Source of the DNA: Gammaproteobacteria bacterium
GTDB lineage: Bacteria > Pseudomonadota > Gammaproteobacteria > UBA6429
Reading direction: 5' to 3'
Length of the DNA stretch: 12,794 nt
NCBI GenBank assembly: GCA_003232015.1
Contig: QIKU01000052.1
Span: 1 to 12,794, forward strand
Shown here: in pieces, positions 1-7,041 of the stretch
How positions within the stretch are numbered: position 1 is the first letter of the stretch
Layout: the number at the start of each line of letters is the position of its first letter
Made by a program: the position numbers and the translations under genes
Notes under the pieces: model-generated
Databases searched by the model: none
What the model saw: only the letters and a program-made list of their open reading frames with translations
Told to the model about the DNA's origin: nothing

Positions 1-395
1 ATCCATTCTGGAATAGAAAATGCTTCATCTTCACTTTGTAATTCAATTTCAGCCACTATCAAACCTGCATTATCACCGGAAAACACATCAACCTCCCACT
101 TATGACCCTGATGCTTTACGATGTAACGTATTTTCTCAATTTGAGCTTGTTCGCATAAGTCCTGTAGTAATTTTTCTGCATCGTCCAACGGAATAGAATA
201 CTCATATTCCTGCCGGGTTATCGCCAGCGTCATACTTTTAATATTAATGTTCGCCTTATCACCTTCGATGCGGATCCGGACTGATGATTTTTTTGAACCG
301 GCCAGATAACCCTGTTTTATAACAGCACTGGAAGATGCCGCTTGCTCCCAGTTATCATTTTTTAACAAGAATTTTCGTTCTATTTCTATGCCCAT
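1..395 (-). CDS. CYTH-domain protein (triphosphate tunnel family), 3' end cut by window edge
   Basis: An open frame runs from ATG at 395-393 leftward to the window edge without a stop, so about 131 residues are visible and the C-terminus is missing. The protein begins MGIEIERKFLL. This contains the ExExK signature of the CYTH superfamily (E4, E6, K8), followed by GYL around 29-31 and an alternating basic stretch SSVRIRIEGDKANINIKS typical of the beta-strands lining the triphosphate tunnel. Later acidic strands (WEVDVF and VAEIELQSEDE) are also typical. Bacterial members are inorganic triphosphatases or related phosphohydrolases that need a divalent metal; the substrate cannot be told from sequence. 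A full single-domain member is about 150-160 residues, so little is missing. It starts 25 nt after the rlmD stop on the same strand and may be co-transcribed. No strong Shine-Dalgarno sequence is visible. Confidence 0.85.
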   Translation of the reverse strand, partial: MGIEIERKFLLKNDNWEQAASSSAVIKQGYLAGSKKSSVRIRIEGDKANINIKSMTLAITRQEYEYSIPLDDAEKLLQDLCEQAQIEKIRYIVKHQGHKWEVDVFSGDNAGLIVAEIELQSEDEAFSIPEW

Positions 396-420
396 ATTAT
401 AACTCGCGATCAATTCAGAC

Positions 421-1749
421 TTAACGGCTAAACAATGCGATGGATTCCACATGTGCCGTATGTGGAAACATGTCAATCACGCCAACTTTAACTAACTTAT
501 ACTGATAGGTGTTTACCAGCACATCGGTATCACGCGCCAGGGTTGCGGGATTACATGATACATACACAATCCGCTCTGGTTCTATCTTTGCTATCATATC
601 AATAATTTCTTTTGCCCCACTTCGCGGTGGGTCTAGAAGTATCTTGTTATACTGCTTATCGCGTAGCCAGGGTAAGCCTTGTGTATCTTCCATTAAATTG
701 GCCACATGATATTCCACATTCGAAATTGAATTTCTTTGTGCATTGTCGTTAGCACGTTCAACCAGTGACTTTTCACCTTCAACCGCAATAACCGAGTTCA
801 CCGAACGTGCAATCGGTAACGTAAAATTACCGATACCGCTGAACAACTCAAGTACATTGTCATTTTCATTTAATTCTAATAAGCTCAGTGCTTGCTTAAT
901 CATTAATGGATTTATAAACGGATTAACCTGAGTAAAGTCAGTCGCAAGATGCTCCAGTTTTAATTCATAGTCCGGCAAGCTGTAACTTAATTCAGAAAAC
1001 TCAGGATATAACAAGGTAACCGTCTTCGGCCCCTTGGGTTGCAGGTAAACATGATAATCATTATCCTTCGCCAGCTGCGTTAAAATACTTTTATCGTCAT
1101 CGGTTAATTCCACCAAATTTCGAAATACCAGTGCACAACCCGTTTCTGAAAACGCCACTTCAATTTGCGCTATTTTGTTATAACAAGTTAATTGTCCAAT
1201 CGCACCCGCAATAACTTCAAGCTTTTTACCTATTCGAGCATCAAGTACTTCACACTCACTCATGTTCGCTAAATAGCGGCTGTGTTTTTCACGAAAACCA
1301 ACATAAACCTTTTTCTTCGCCTTAACATACTTCACACCTAAACGCGCTTTATAACGATATTCCCACGCCGGACTTTTGATAGCGTCAAGAATATCAACCG
1401 GTGCAACACTGGCCATTTTTTTTAAGTTATCCAACAAGGATTGCTGCTTATATAAAATTTGTTTTTCATGTTGCAAATGTTGCAAACTACAACCGCCGCA
1501 AATACCAAATGCTGCACATTTAGGCTCAACACGTTCAGAAGACGCTTCCAGAATTTCATCGACGATGGCATCATCATATTGTCGTGTTTGTTTAAGCGCA
1601 CTTATTTTAACAAGTTCACCCGGCAATGCGCCTTCCACAAAGATGGCTTTGCCGTCTATATGGGTAACACCCCGACCATCATGAGAAAGGCTTTCTATTT
1701 TAACGGGGTTGGGGTAAATATCTTTGGTTTTAAAATGACGCTGCTGCAT
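421..1749 (-). CDS. rlmD: 23S rRNA (uracil-1939-C5)-methyltransferase RlmD (RumA)
   Basis: This SAM-dependent enzyme makes 5-methyluridine at U1939 of 23S rRNA. The 442-residue product matches the family length (about 430-440). An N-terminal TRAM domain (about 12-68, ESLSHDGRGV and FVEGALPGE) is followed by the iron-sulfur cysteines C78, C84 and C87 (CAAFGICGGC) and C166. The C-terminal Rossmann methyltransferase carries the SAM loop LELFSGIGNFTLP (near 300), the DPPRSG motif (near 375), the nucleophile C399 in VSCNPATLARD and the general base E435 in HVESIAL. ATG at 1749 is preceded by AAAGAG at a sensible distance. The closely related RlmC/TrmA-type enzymes are less likely because the TRAM domain and the four-cysteine cluster fit RlmD best. 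It lies downstream of cysM on the same strand, as in other gammaproteobacteria, with a 260-bp gap that holds a palindrome. Confidence 0.96.
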   Translation of the reverse strand: MQQRHFKTKDIYPNPVKIESLSHDGRGVTHIDGKAIFVEGALPGELVKISALKQTRQYDDAIVDEILEASSERVEPKCAAFGICGGCSLQHLQHEKQILYKQQSLLDNLKKMASVAPVDILDAIKSPAWEYRYKARLGVKYVKAKKKVYVGFREKHSRYLANMSECEVLDARIGKKLEVIAGAIGQLTCYNKIAQIEVAFSETGCALVFRNLVELTDDDKSILTQLAKDNDYHVYLQPKGPKTVTLLYPEFSELSYSLPDYELKLEHLATDFTQVNPFINPLMIKQALSLLELNENDNVLELFSGIGNFTLPIARSVNSVIAVEGEKSLVERANDNAQRNSISNVEYHVANLMEDTQGLPWLRDKQYNKILLDPPRSGAKEIIDMIAKIEPERIVYVSCNPATLARDTDVLVNTYQYKLVKVGVIDMFPHTAHVESIALFSR

Positions 1750-1816
1750 TTAACTTATACTCTTTAAAATAAACTACCCCGCCGCAAGCGAACAGAGTAT
1801 TAACACCTTAAATATT

Positions 1817-1898
1817 GTAGCCCGGATATAGCGCAGCGTAATCCGGGGAGACTTGTGCCACACATTCCCCGGATTACGCTGCGCTACATCCGGGCTAC
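1817..1898. repeat. REP-like extragenic palindrome (33-bp inverted repeat)
   Basis: Arms at 1817-1849 and 1866-1898 are reverse complements over 33 bp with a single mismatch, separated by a 16-nt loop. Each arm begins with GTAGCCCGGAT and ends in ATCCGGGGA read inward. The arm itself is partly self-complementary (CCCGGAT with ATCCGGG), so it can also fold into smaller hairpins. From memory, GTAGCCCGGAT-type palindromes recur in intergenic DNA of many gammaproteobacteria, which makes this a dispersed REP-type element rather than a gene-specific site. No T-run follows on either strand, so it is not a canonical rho-independent terminator, though the stem could protect the cysM 3' end or impede readthrough into rlmD. 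Confidence 0.85.
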
Positions 1899-2009
1899 AT
1901 ACACATTTCACTTTTTATATACGCAGCAAGCTGCCGGGAATTAAACCCAAAGCGATTAAATAGTACGGTTGCTTTTTTCCATCATGCTCAATCTCTTTAC
2001 CTTTCGTAA

Positions 2010-2897
2010 CTAAACAGGAAAAACACCCGTTGACAAATACCGGTCACCCCGATCACAAATAATCGTGACAATCACTGCATCCGAAACCGTTTTCGATAAT
2101 TGCAATGCGGCAGCGACCGCCCCCCCGGAAGATATACCACAGAAGATGCCTTCTTTAGATGCTAAATTGCGGGTTGTGTTTTCAGCATCAAGCTGGGAAA
2201 CATCAAGTGTCATGTCCACGCGCGCAGCATCAAAAATCGATGGTAAATATTCTTTTGGCCAACGCCGAATACCGGGGATACGCGCCCCTTCTTCCGGTTG
2301 CACGCCCACTATCTGGATTGCACTGTTTTGTTCTTTTAGGTACTGCGAATTTCCCATAATAGTACCCGTGGTACCCATTGCACTAACAAAATGGGTAATT
2401 TCCCCGTGTGTATCCCGCCATATTTCAGGGCCGGTTGTTTCGTAATGTGCCAGAGGGTTGTCCTGATTGGAAAACTGATCCAACTCCAGTCCTTTGCCTT
2501 CTTTATGCATTTTTGCGGCTAAATCACGCGCGCCTTCCATGCTTTGTTCTTTGGTGACTAATATAATCTCAGCACCATAGGCTTTCATTACGGCAATACG
2601 CTCAACACTCATATTGTCGGGCATAATAAGTATCATTTTATAACCACGAATGGCTGCGGCCATTGCCAGTGCAATGCCGGTATTGCCGCTGGTCGCTTCG
2701 ATTAAGGTATCGCCCGGTTTGATGTCACCACGCTGTTCGGCATGCTGAATCATGCTCAATGCGGGGCGATCTTTAACCGACCCGGCAGGGTTATTGCCTT
2801 CCAGCTTCACCAGGATCTGGTTGCTGGTATTAACAACCAGCCGCTGCAATCGAACCAGTGGCGTATTGCCAATAAACGACTCTATTGTGGGAAACAT
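2010..2897 (-). CDS. cysM: Cysteine synthase B, PLP-dependent O-acetylserine sulfhydrylase
   Basis: This cytoplasmic enzyme makes cysteine from O-acetylserine and sulfide; the B isozyme also accepts thiosulfate. The 295-residue fold-type II PLP protein shows the substrate loop IGNTPLVRL (9-17) and the PLP lysine K42 in NPAGSVKDR. It also has the asparagine loop TSGNTG (69-74), the glycine-rich phosphate-binding TTGTIMG and the GISSGG segment near the C-terminus. NPAGSVKDRPA, the RRWPKEYLPSIFD segment and the ending DRGDRYLSTGVF favour CysM over CysK. The start is ATG at 2897; the nearest purine-rich box, AAAGG, is rather far upstream, so translation strength is uncertain. The gene is divergent from the Hpt gene across an 82-91 bp region and precedes rlmD, the usual cysM-rlmD order. 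The C-terminus is slightly shorter than in E. coli CysM (about 303 residues) but ends after the conserved block. Confidence 0.95.
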   Translation of the reverse strand: MFPTIESFIGNTPLVRLQRLVVNTSNQILVKLEGNNPAGSVKDRPALSMIQHAEQRGDIKPGDTLIEATSGNTGIALAMAAAIRGYKMILIMPDNMSVERIAVMKAYGAEIILVTKEQSMEGARDLAAKMHKEGKGLELDQFSNQDNPLAHYETTGPEIWRDTHGEITHFVSAMGTTGTIMGNSQYLKEQNSAIQIVGVQPEEGARIPGIRRWPKEYLPSIFDAARVDMTLDVSQLDAENTTRNLASKEGIFCGISSGGAVAAALQLSKTVSDAVIVTIICDRGDRYLSTGVFPV

Positions 2898-2924
2898 AAC
2901 GCTTTATAAACCTTTGAGTTTAAT

Positions 2925-2952
2925 CTGAAATACACGAAATATATGTGATAAT
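2925..2952 (+). promoter_or_regulatory. Putative sigma-70 promoter for the Hpt gene (extended -10)
   Basis: An extended -10 element TGTGATAAT (2944-2952, core GATAAT, 5 of 6 matches) is preceded at a 16-bp spacing by CTGAAA (2925-2930, 4 of 6 matches to TTGACA). Transcription would begin near 2959, giving a leader of about 20-30 nt before the Hpt start. It lies in the divergent region shared with cysM. The assignment rests on consensus matching alone. Confidence 0.4.
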
Positions 2953-2988
2953 CTTACACTAATTTCGACTAAAAATGATGTGATTATA

Positions 2989-3333
2989 ATGAGTTTATTT
3001 GACAAAGAACTAGCCCTCAGTCAGGCTGGTGGCAACGCCGAATTAGCAAAAGAATTATTTGAAATGCTGATAAAAGATTTACCCAGCCAGCAGGAAACCA
3101 TGAACAGGGGACACTCCCTGCAAGATAAACAAATGTTCTGGGATGCGACCCATAAAATTCATGGGGGAACTGCTTATTGTGGTGTACCCGATCTTAAAAA
3201 TGCCTGTAAATTGCTTGAAGATGAAATTAAAATGGCCTATCCCAGTAACGCTATCGATGCACCTTTAAAAAATATAAACATTGAGATTGATCGATTGCTG
3301 GAAAGCGCCACTGAATTGATCGCTAAATTATAA
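2989..3333 (+). CDS. Stand-alone Hpt (histidine phosphotransfer) protein, BarA/GacS C-terminal-domain type
   Basis: A 114-residue protein (117 if the in-frame GTG at 2980 is used; neither start has a clear Shine-Dalgarno sequence) made up of a single Hpt domain. Phospho-acceptor motif HKIHGGTAYCGVP places the active histidine at codon 3151-3153 (H55 from ATG). The N-terminal part (FDKELALSQAGGN, AKELFEMLIKDLP) and the CGVPDLKNACKLLE helix closely resemble the Hpt domain that ends the hybrid sensor kinases BarA/GacS. Hpt proteins relay phosphate from a receiver domain to a response regulator, here plausibly a UvrY/GacA homologue (inference). No kinase, HAMP, receiver or membrane segment is encoded nearby: cysM starts 91 bp upstream on the other strand. 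In E. coli barA occupies this divergent position next to rlmD. It is the only plus-strand gene in the window and is convergent with acpS. Confidence 0.88.
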   Translation: MSLFDKELALSQAGGNAELAKELFEMLIKDLPSQQETMNRGHSLQDKQMFWDATHKIHGGTAYCGVPDLKNACKLLEDEIKMAYPSNAIDAPLKNINIEIDRLLESATELIAKL

Positions 3334-3400
3334 ACTTCTCATGCGTAGCCAAAGCACTTTCATGGAGCAGGCTCTTCTTTGTAGTTAATTGATTTTTAGC

Positions 3401-3563
3401 TAGGGGCTGTTGATCTTTCAGATGTTAGACTGATTTTGAGAAAATTTAAGTCCTGACAAGGCATTTTTTACGTATCAATGCACTCCATTGGTAGTAAAAA
3501 ATAACGCAGGCAGGGCTAAAATTAGCCAAAATCAGGCAATAGATGAAAGATCAACAGCCCCTA
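3401..3563. mobile_element. 163-bp palindromic MITE-like element with 20-bp perfect terminal inverted repeats
   Basis: The ends TAGGGGCTGTTGATCTTTCA (3401-3420) and its exact reverse complement (3544-3563) bound a sequence that remains imperfectly palindromic throughout. Inner matched segments include CTGATTTTG near 3430 against CAAAATCAG near 3530, ATTTTTTAC (3463-3471) against GTAAAAAAT (3494-3502), and CAATG/CATTG at the centre near 3483. The outermost TA on both sides would fit TA target duplication, as made by IS630/Tc1-mariner-type transposases, with GGGGCTGTTGATCTTTCA as the true terminus; because TA is itself palindromic this is suggestive only. No coding capacity is evident. It sits between the converging Hpt and acpS genes, where its RNA could fold into a long hairpin and help end both transcripts. 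Confidence 0.75.
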
Positions 3564-3570
3564 ATACAAG

Positions 3571-3951
3571 CTACCCATTAACCAGCGTCACATAAGCAAC
3601 CGCATATTCCTGTTCATCAGAAATACTCACATGGCTTTCACTCACACCGTGTTGCTGTAAAAAATCTTTTGCATCTTCTGAAAAATTCAATAACGGTTTC
3701 CCCATATCATTGTGAGTAATATAAATCTGCTTTAAGCTGATACCATTACGAAAGCCGGTGCCCATCGCTTTACTCGCTGCTTCTTTTGCCGCAAAGCGCT
3801 TGGCAAGCAGGCGCGAGGGTTCTGAATAATTATAATATTCCTTTAATTCTTCTTCTGACAAAATACGTTCAGCAAATTTATCGCCAAACTTTTCAATATT
3901 TTCCTGCATTCGTGTAATACGAACAATATCAGTACCAATGCCAAAGATCAT
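3571..3951 (-). CDS. acpS: Holo-[acyl-carrier-protein] synthase
   Basis: AcpS transfers 4'-phosphopantetheine from coenzyme A to a serine of apo-ACP, activating it for fatty acid synthesis. The 126-residue length is typical of this trimeric cytoplasmic enzyme. The metal/CoA-binding motif GIGTDIV with D8 opens the protein, and the second signature [15 protein letters not shown] (52-66) supplies E57. The C-terminal half contains [16 protein letters not shown], the expected final strand region. The ATG at 3951 overlaps the pdxJ stop as ATGA, which implies translational coupling, and the pdxJ-acpS pair is a classic conserved arrangement. It is the last gene of the lepA-to-acpS run and ends 8 bp from the palindromic element. 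Confidence 0.96.
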   Translation of the reverse strand: MIFGIGTDIVRITRMQENIEKFGDKFAERILSEEELKEYYNYSEPSRLLAKRFAAKEAASKAMGTGFRNGISLKQIYITHNDMGKPLLNFSEDAKDFLQQHGVSESHVSISDEQEYAVAYVTLVNG

Positions 3952-4670
3952 TTTATTGCTTCTATCATTAGTCGTTTCATTTCGGTTACTGCCGACCCCA
4001 GCCCTGTAAATATCGATTGCGCGATAATGGCATGGCCTATGTTGAGTTCTTTAATGCCGGCAATTGCTGCTATCTTTTGTACGTTATGGTAGTGCAAACC
4101 ATGGCCGGCATTTACATGCAGACCAAGCTGAGTAGCATACTCAACTGCAGCTACAATTTTAGCAAGCTCATCTTGCTGCGCTATATTATCATTTGCATCA
4201 GCAAAGTGGCCGGTATGTATTTCAATAACTGGCGCACCGACTGCATGTGCGGCATCAATCTGGTTTTTATCTGCATCAATAAACAAAGACACACGAACAC
4301 CGGCATTAGCCAAACGACTACAGGCCTCTTGCATTTTCGTTATCTGGCCCGCTACATCCAACCCACCTTCAGTTGTAAGCTCTTCTCTTTTTTCAGGCAC
4401 CAGACAACAATCAGCAGGTTTATATTTTTCTGCAAGAGCTATCATTTCATTGGTTACCGCCATTTCCAGATTCATTCGTGTTTGCAGAGTTTGAGATAGC
4501 AATGCAACATCACGCTCCTGGATATGGCGGCGATCTTCTCTCAAATGGATAGTAATGGCATCGGCACCGGCTTGTTCAGCAACAGCAGCAGCTTGCAGTA
4601 CTTCTGGATAAATTGTACCGCGCGACTGCCTTAAGGTGGCCACATGATCGATATTGACACCTAATAACAT
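3948..4670 (-). CDS. pdxJ: Pyridoxine 5'-phosphate synthase
   Basis: PdxJ condenses 1-deoxyxylulose 5-phosphate with 3-amino-2-oxopropyl phosphate to form pyridoxine 5'-phosphate, the last ring-forming step of DXP-dependent vitamin B6 synthesis. The 240-residue TIM barrel starts with the family signature [16 protein letters not shown]. Expected active-site residues are present: H42 in [12 protein letters not shown]69 in MNLEMA and H190 in [11 protein letters not shown]. The phosphate-binding end [16 protein letters not shown] is also intact. ATG at 4670 follows the AAGGA box at 4678-4682 with an A-rich spacer; that box overlaps the recO stop codon. The TGA stop overlaps the acpS ATG. Confidence 0.97.
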   Translation of the reverse strand: MLLGVNIDHVATLRQSRGTIYPEVLQAAAVAEQAGADAITIHLREDRRHIQERDVALLSQTLQTRMNLEMAVTNEMIALAEKYKPADCCLVPEKREELTTEGGLDVAGQITKMQEACSRLANAGVRVSLFIDADKNQIDAAHAVGAPVIEIHTGHFADANDNIAQQDELAKIVAAVEYATQLGLHVNAGHGLHYHNVQKIAAIAGIKELNIGHAIIAQSIFTGLGSAVTEMKRLMIEAIK

Positions 4671-4677
4671 TTTTTTT

Positions 4678-4682
4678 TCCTT
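4678..4682 (-). promoter_or_regulatory. Shine-Dalgarno box of pdxJ overlapping the recO stop
   Basis: On the minus strand AAGGA ends 7 nt before the pdxJ ATG, and the spacer is all A. The box shares a base with the TAA stop of recO, so ribosomes finishing recO would uncover or reuse it, which fits translational coupling. Confidence 0.6.
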
Positions 4683-5470
4683 TATAATATTGTCGACTGG
4701 AATAATGCTCTTGTTTTAAGCGGTTTATCGCCCAAATGCAATGCAATAATTGCCCGCATTAATTGTTTGGCCTGTTTTAGTGTTTGTTGACTACTGAAAC
4801 TACCACTTTCTAATTCTAGCAAAGTTTTACCATCTATATAAATACCGGCATAATCCAGGTGTCGTTTGCTACTCAACTCGCTATCAGCCAACTGGCTTTC
4901 AGGCCCTTCGGTTAAAATGTAATGGTACGTTTTAAGTGCCTCAATAGGTTTTCCTGTATCAATAGCATGATTTAAAACAAGACTATATCCTGTTTCCTGC
5001 AATAACTGCTTTTCAAAAATACGTAAAACTGTCTCAATATTTTTCCTGACGGATAAACTTTCAAGTGCATTGGTATAGTAATAAAATAGTTCAGGATGCG
5101 GATCTTCAAGCGTTACAAAACGCAACAAAAGCTCATTCAGGTAATAAGCACTGAATAATACAGAACCTCGCAAAGGTAATTGAGTATTAACATAGGAAGT
5201 CTGACTGTCTGCCGCAAATTCCGCATCGGTTAAGGTATACAGATCCCCCTTCCCCATCCATGATAACAATAAGGGAGTGAAAACCTGTACCTTACCGGCA
5301 AAAGAAGACTTTAAACGTTTGGCACCTTTTGCAACAAACCGCACCCTGCCAAAATTTGCTGTAAAGGCGTCAACAATCAAACTGGTATTTTGATAAGCAT
5401 GTGTATGTAAAATATAGGCCGGCTGTGAATGAGTGCGCTGGTAGTTTGATGAGTGGCTGCTAATGCTCAT
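4682..5470 (-). CDS. recO: DNA repair protein RecO
   Basis: RecO works with RecF and RecR to load RecA on SSB-coated single-stranded DNA and to anneal strands in gap repair. From ATG at 5470 the product is 262 residues, within the family range. The N-terminal OB-fold region reads [21 protein letters not shown] and continues through [12 protein letters not shown] and [21 protein letters not shown], all typical of RecO. The helical C-terminal half includes [21 protein letters not shown] and the ending [10 protein letters not shown]. An in-frame TTG at 5482 would add four residues (MVIR). ATG is preferred, and it overlaps the end of era by 11 nt, an overlap that supports coupling. The zinc-binding cysteines seen in some RecO proteins are not present. 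The era-recO-pdxJ order is conserved across gammaproteobacteria. Confidence 0.94.
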   Translation of the reverse strand: MSISSHSSNYQRTHSQPAYILHTHAYQNTSLIVDAFTANFGRVRFVAKGAKRLKSSFAGKVQVFTPLLLSWMGKGDLYTLTDAEFAADSQTSYVNTQLPLRGSVLFSAYYLNELLLRFVTLEDPHPELFYYYTNALESLSVRKNIETVLRIFEKQLLQETGYSLVLNHAIDTGKPIEALKTYHYILTEGPESQLADSELSSKRHLDYAGIYIDGKTLLELESGSFSSQQTLKQAKQLMRAIIALHLGDKPLKTRALFQSTIL

Positions 5471-6368
5471 CCGTATAACCAAGTGATTTCAGCATTAGCT
5501 CATCATCGGCCCAACCTGATTTTACCTTAACCCAAATCTCAACAAAAACCTTGCAATCAAACATCTTTTCCATGTCAATTCGGGCTTGTGTTCCCACCTT
5601 TTTAAGGCGCTGCCCCTGATTACCAATGATAATTAGTTTCTGATTCTTTCGCTCAACAAGAATAACGGCATTGATATTAATTTTATCATCCACTTCTTCA
5701 AATTTTTCTATCATCACAGTCAGGTCGTAAGGAAGTTCCTGTCCCAGCTGGCGCATTAGTTTTTCACGAATTATTTCTGCTGCGAAAAACTTCATGCTGC
5801 GATCAGTAAACTGATCTTCCGGAAAAACAGGCTCAGAAATATCCAGTAAGGATTCAACCTCCTTTTCCAAATCCTCTATATATTTACCTTTTAGAGCTGA
5901 AACAGGAATAATACTTTTAAATGTGTGCAGTTGACTTAACTTTTGCATAAACGGAAGCAATTTAGCTTTGTCATTTAACTGATCCACTTTGTTAATCACT
6001 AAAATAACTGGGTTACTTGTTGTTTTTATTTTTTCAAGCACCCATTCGTCTTTATCTGACCAAACACCGGCTTCAACAACAAACAAAACCACACTAACAT
6101 CATCAATAATACTGTGCGCGGTACGATTCATATAACGATTCATCGCCCTTGGGCTGTCTTTATGCACACCCGGGGTATCTACATAAATGGCCTGTGCTGT
6201 GGCGGTTGTTTTAATGCCGAGTATCTGATGCCGTGTGGTTTGAGGCTTACGCGAAGTGATACAGAGCTTTTGCCCCAAAATATAATTTAACAGTGTTGAC
6301 TTACCCACATTAGGGCGGCCAATAATAGCTACATAGCCACACCGAAAATCATTATCATTACTTGTCAT
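5460..6368 (-). CDS. era: GTPase Era, ribosome assembly factor
   Basis: Era binds the 3' end of 16S rRNA and guides late assembly of the 30S subunit, linking it to cell division. The 302-residue product has an N-terminal GTPase domain with Walker A GRPNVGKST (17-25), the switch region KPQTTRH (41-47), DTPG (64-67) and NKVD (126-129), followed by the VSALKG G5 loop. A C-terminal KH domain carries the GNQG loop (249-252) within IIIGNQGQRLKKVG, used for RNA binding. ATG at 6368 lies inside the end of rnc (11-nt overlap), so the two are translated in a coupled way. The rnc-era pairing is nearly universal in proteobacteria. Confidence 0.98.
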   Translation of the reverse strand: MTSNDNDFRCGYVAIIGRPNVGKSTLLNYILGQKLCITSRKPQTTRHQILGIKTTATAQAIYVDTPGVHKDSPRAMNRYMNRTAHSIIDDVSVVLFVVEAGVWSDKDEWVLEKIKTTSNPVILVINKVDQLNDKAKLLPFMQKLSQLHTFKSIIPVSALKGKYIEDLEKEVESLLDISEPVFPEDQFTDRSMKFFAAEIIREKLMRQLGQELPYDLTVMIEKFEEVDDKININAVILVERKNQKLIIIGNQGQRLKKVGTQARIDMEKMFDCKVFVEIWVKVKSGWADDELMLKSLGYTDEH

Positions 6369-7035
6369 TACTTAATAAATCCAGAATTTTTTGTGCAACC
6401 TGTTGTTCAGCATAGCGTCGGCTTTTTCCAGTGCCTTTAATTTCATAATCAATCATGTCGACCTGCCCTTTTACAGTAAAGGTTTGTTGATGAGGTTCAC
6501 CTTCAATGGAGATAACCGTGTACACAGGTAAAGGTAGGCTGCGTGCCTGAAGGTGTTCCTGTAAGCGTGTTTTAGGATCTTTACTAACTTCACCAGGATT
6601 CACCTTGTTTAAGCGAGTTTGAAATCGTGAAAGAATAAATTTTGTTGCCGCCTGTATACCACCATCAAGATAAATGGCACCAATCACGGCTTCGAATGCA
6701 TCGGCTAAAATAGAGGCTCGACGAAAACCACCGCTCTTCAACTCACCGCCGCCGAGTTGAATATATTCACCCAAATTTATTTCTTTTGCCAGTTCAGCCA
6801 GTGTTTCACCTTTAACCAGGCTTGCGCGTAAACGACTGAGCACACCTTCGTCAATGTCCGTAAATCGTTTATATAATTCAGTGGAAATAACCAGACCTAA
6901 AACAGAGTCACCCAGAAATTCCAGCCGTTCATTGTTATTCGCTGCAGCACTTCGATGCGTTAAGGCAGAATCCAGTAGCGCGGAGTTCTTAAAACTATAA
7001 TTAATTACTTTTATAAATTGTCTTCGACTATCCAT
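6358..7035 (-). CDS. rnc: Ribonuclease III
   Basis: RNase III cleaves double-stranded RNA, including the rRNA precursor and many mRNAs and sRNA duplexes. The 225-residue length equals that of the E. coli enzyme. The catalytic domain (about 1-150) carries the signature NERLEFLGDSVLGLVI with E39 and D43, and ILADAFEAVIGAIYLDGG with D112 and E115, the full set of metal ligands. A double-stranded RNA-binding domain follows (about 155-222), with DPKTRLQEHLQ at its start and GTGKSRRYAEQQVAQKIL at its end. The start is ATG at 7035, 6 nt after the stop of the DUF4845 gene. In E. coli rnc represses its own operon by cleaving the leader; no obvious leader stem is seen here because the gene is embedded within the operon. 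Confidence 0.98.
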   Translation of the reverse strand: MDSRRQFIKVINYSFKNSALLDSALTHRSAAANNNERLEFLGDSVLGLVISTELYKRFTDIDEGVLSRLRASLVKGETLAELAKEINLGEYIQLGGGELKSGGFRRASILADAFEAVIGAIYLDGGIQAATKFILSRFQTRLNKVNPGEVSKDPKTRLQEHLQARSLPLPVYTVISIEGEPHQQTFTVKGQVDMIDYEIKGTGKSRRYAEQQVAQKILDLLSNDK

Positions 7036-7041
7036 ACGCTC

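Noticed and set aside
1376..1767. Long plus-strand open frames opposite rlmD, and similar ones opposite cysM, pdxJ, lepB, lepA and mucD
   Set aside because: They lie wholly antisense to strongly conserved genes and their translations show no recognisable domain; they are shadows of codon usage on the opposite strand.
1915..2043. A 40-codon open frame on the minus strand after the cysM end, reading GKEIEHDGKKQPYYLIALGLIPGSLLRI-like sequence in two parts, with a FeoA-like LGLIPGS segment
   Set aside because: It has no ATG, GTG or TTG start before its middle, overlaps the cysM end in another frame, and is too short to tell from chance; a decayed gene fragment remains possible but unsupported.
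2898..2979. Possible remnant of the BarA kinase upstream of the Hpt domain
   Set aside because: Only 82 bp separate it from cysM and this DNA is AT-rich, promoter-like and without recognisable receiver or kinase sequence.
4671..4678. Run of eight A residues (minus strand) before pdxJ as a slippage or frameshift site
   Set aside because: It is outside the coding frames, between a Shine-Dalgarno box and the ATG, so slippage would have no coding effect.
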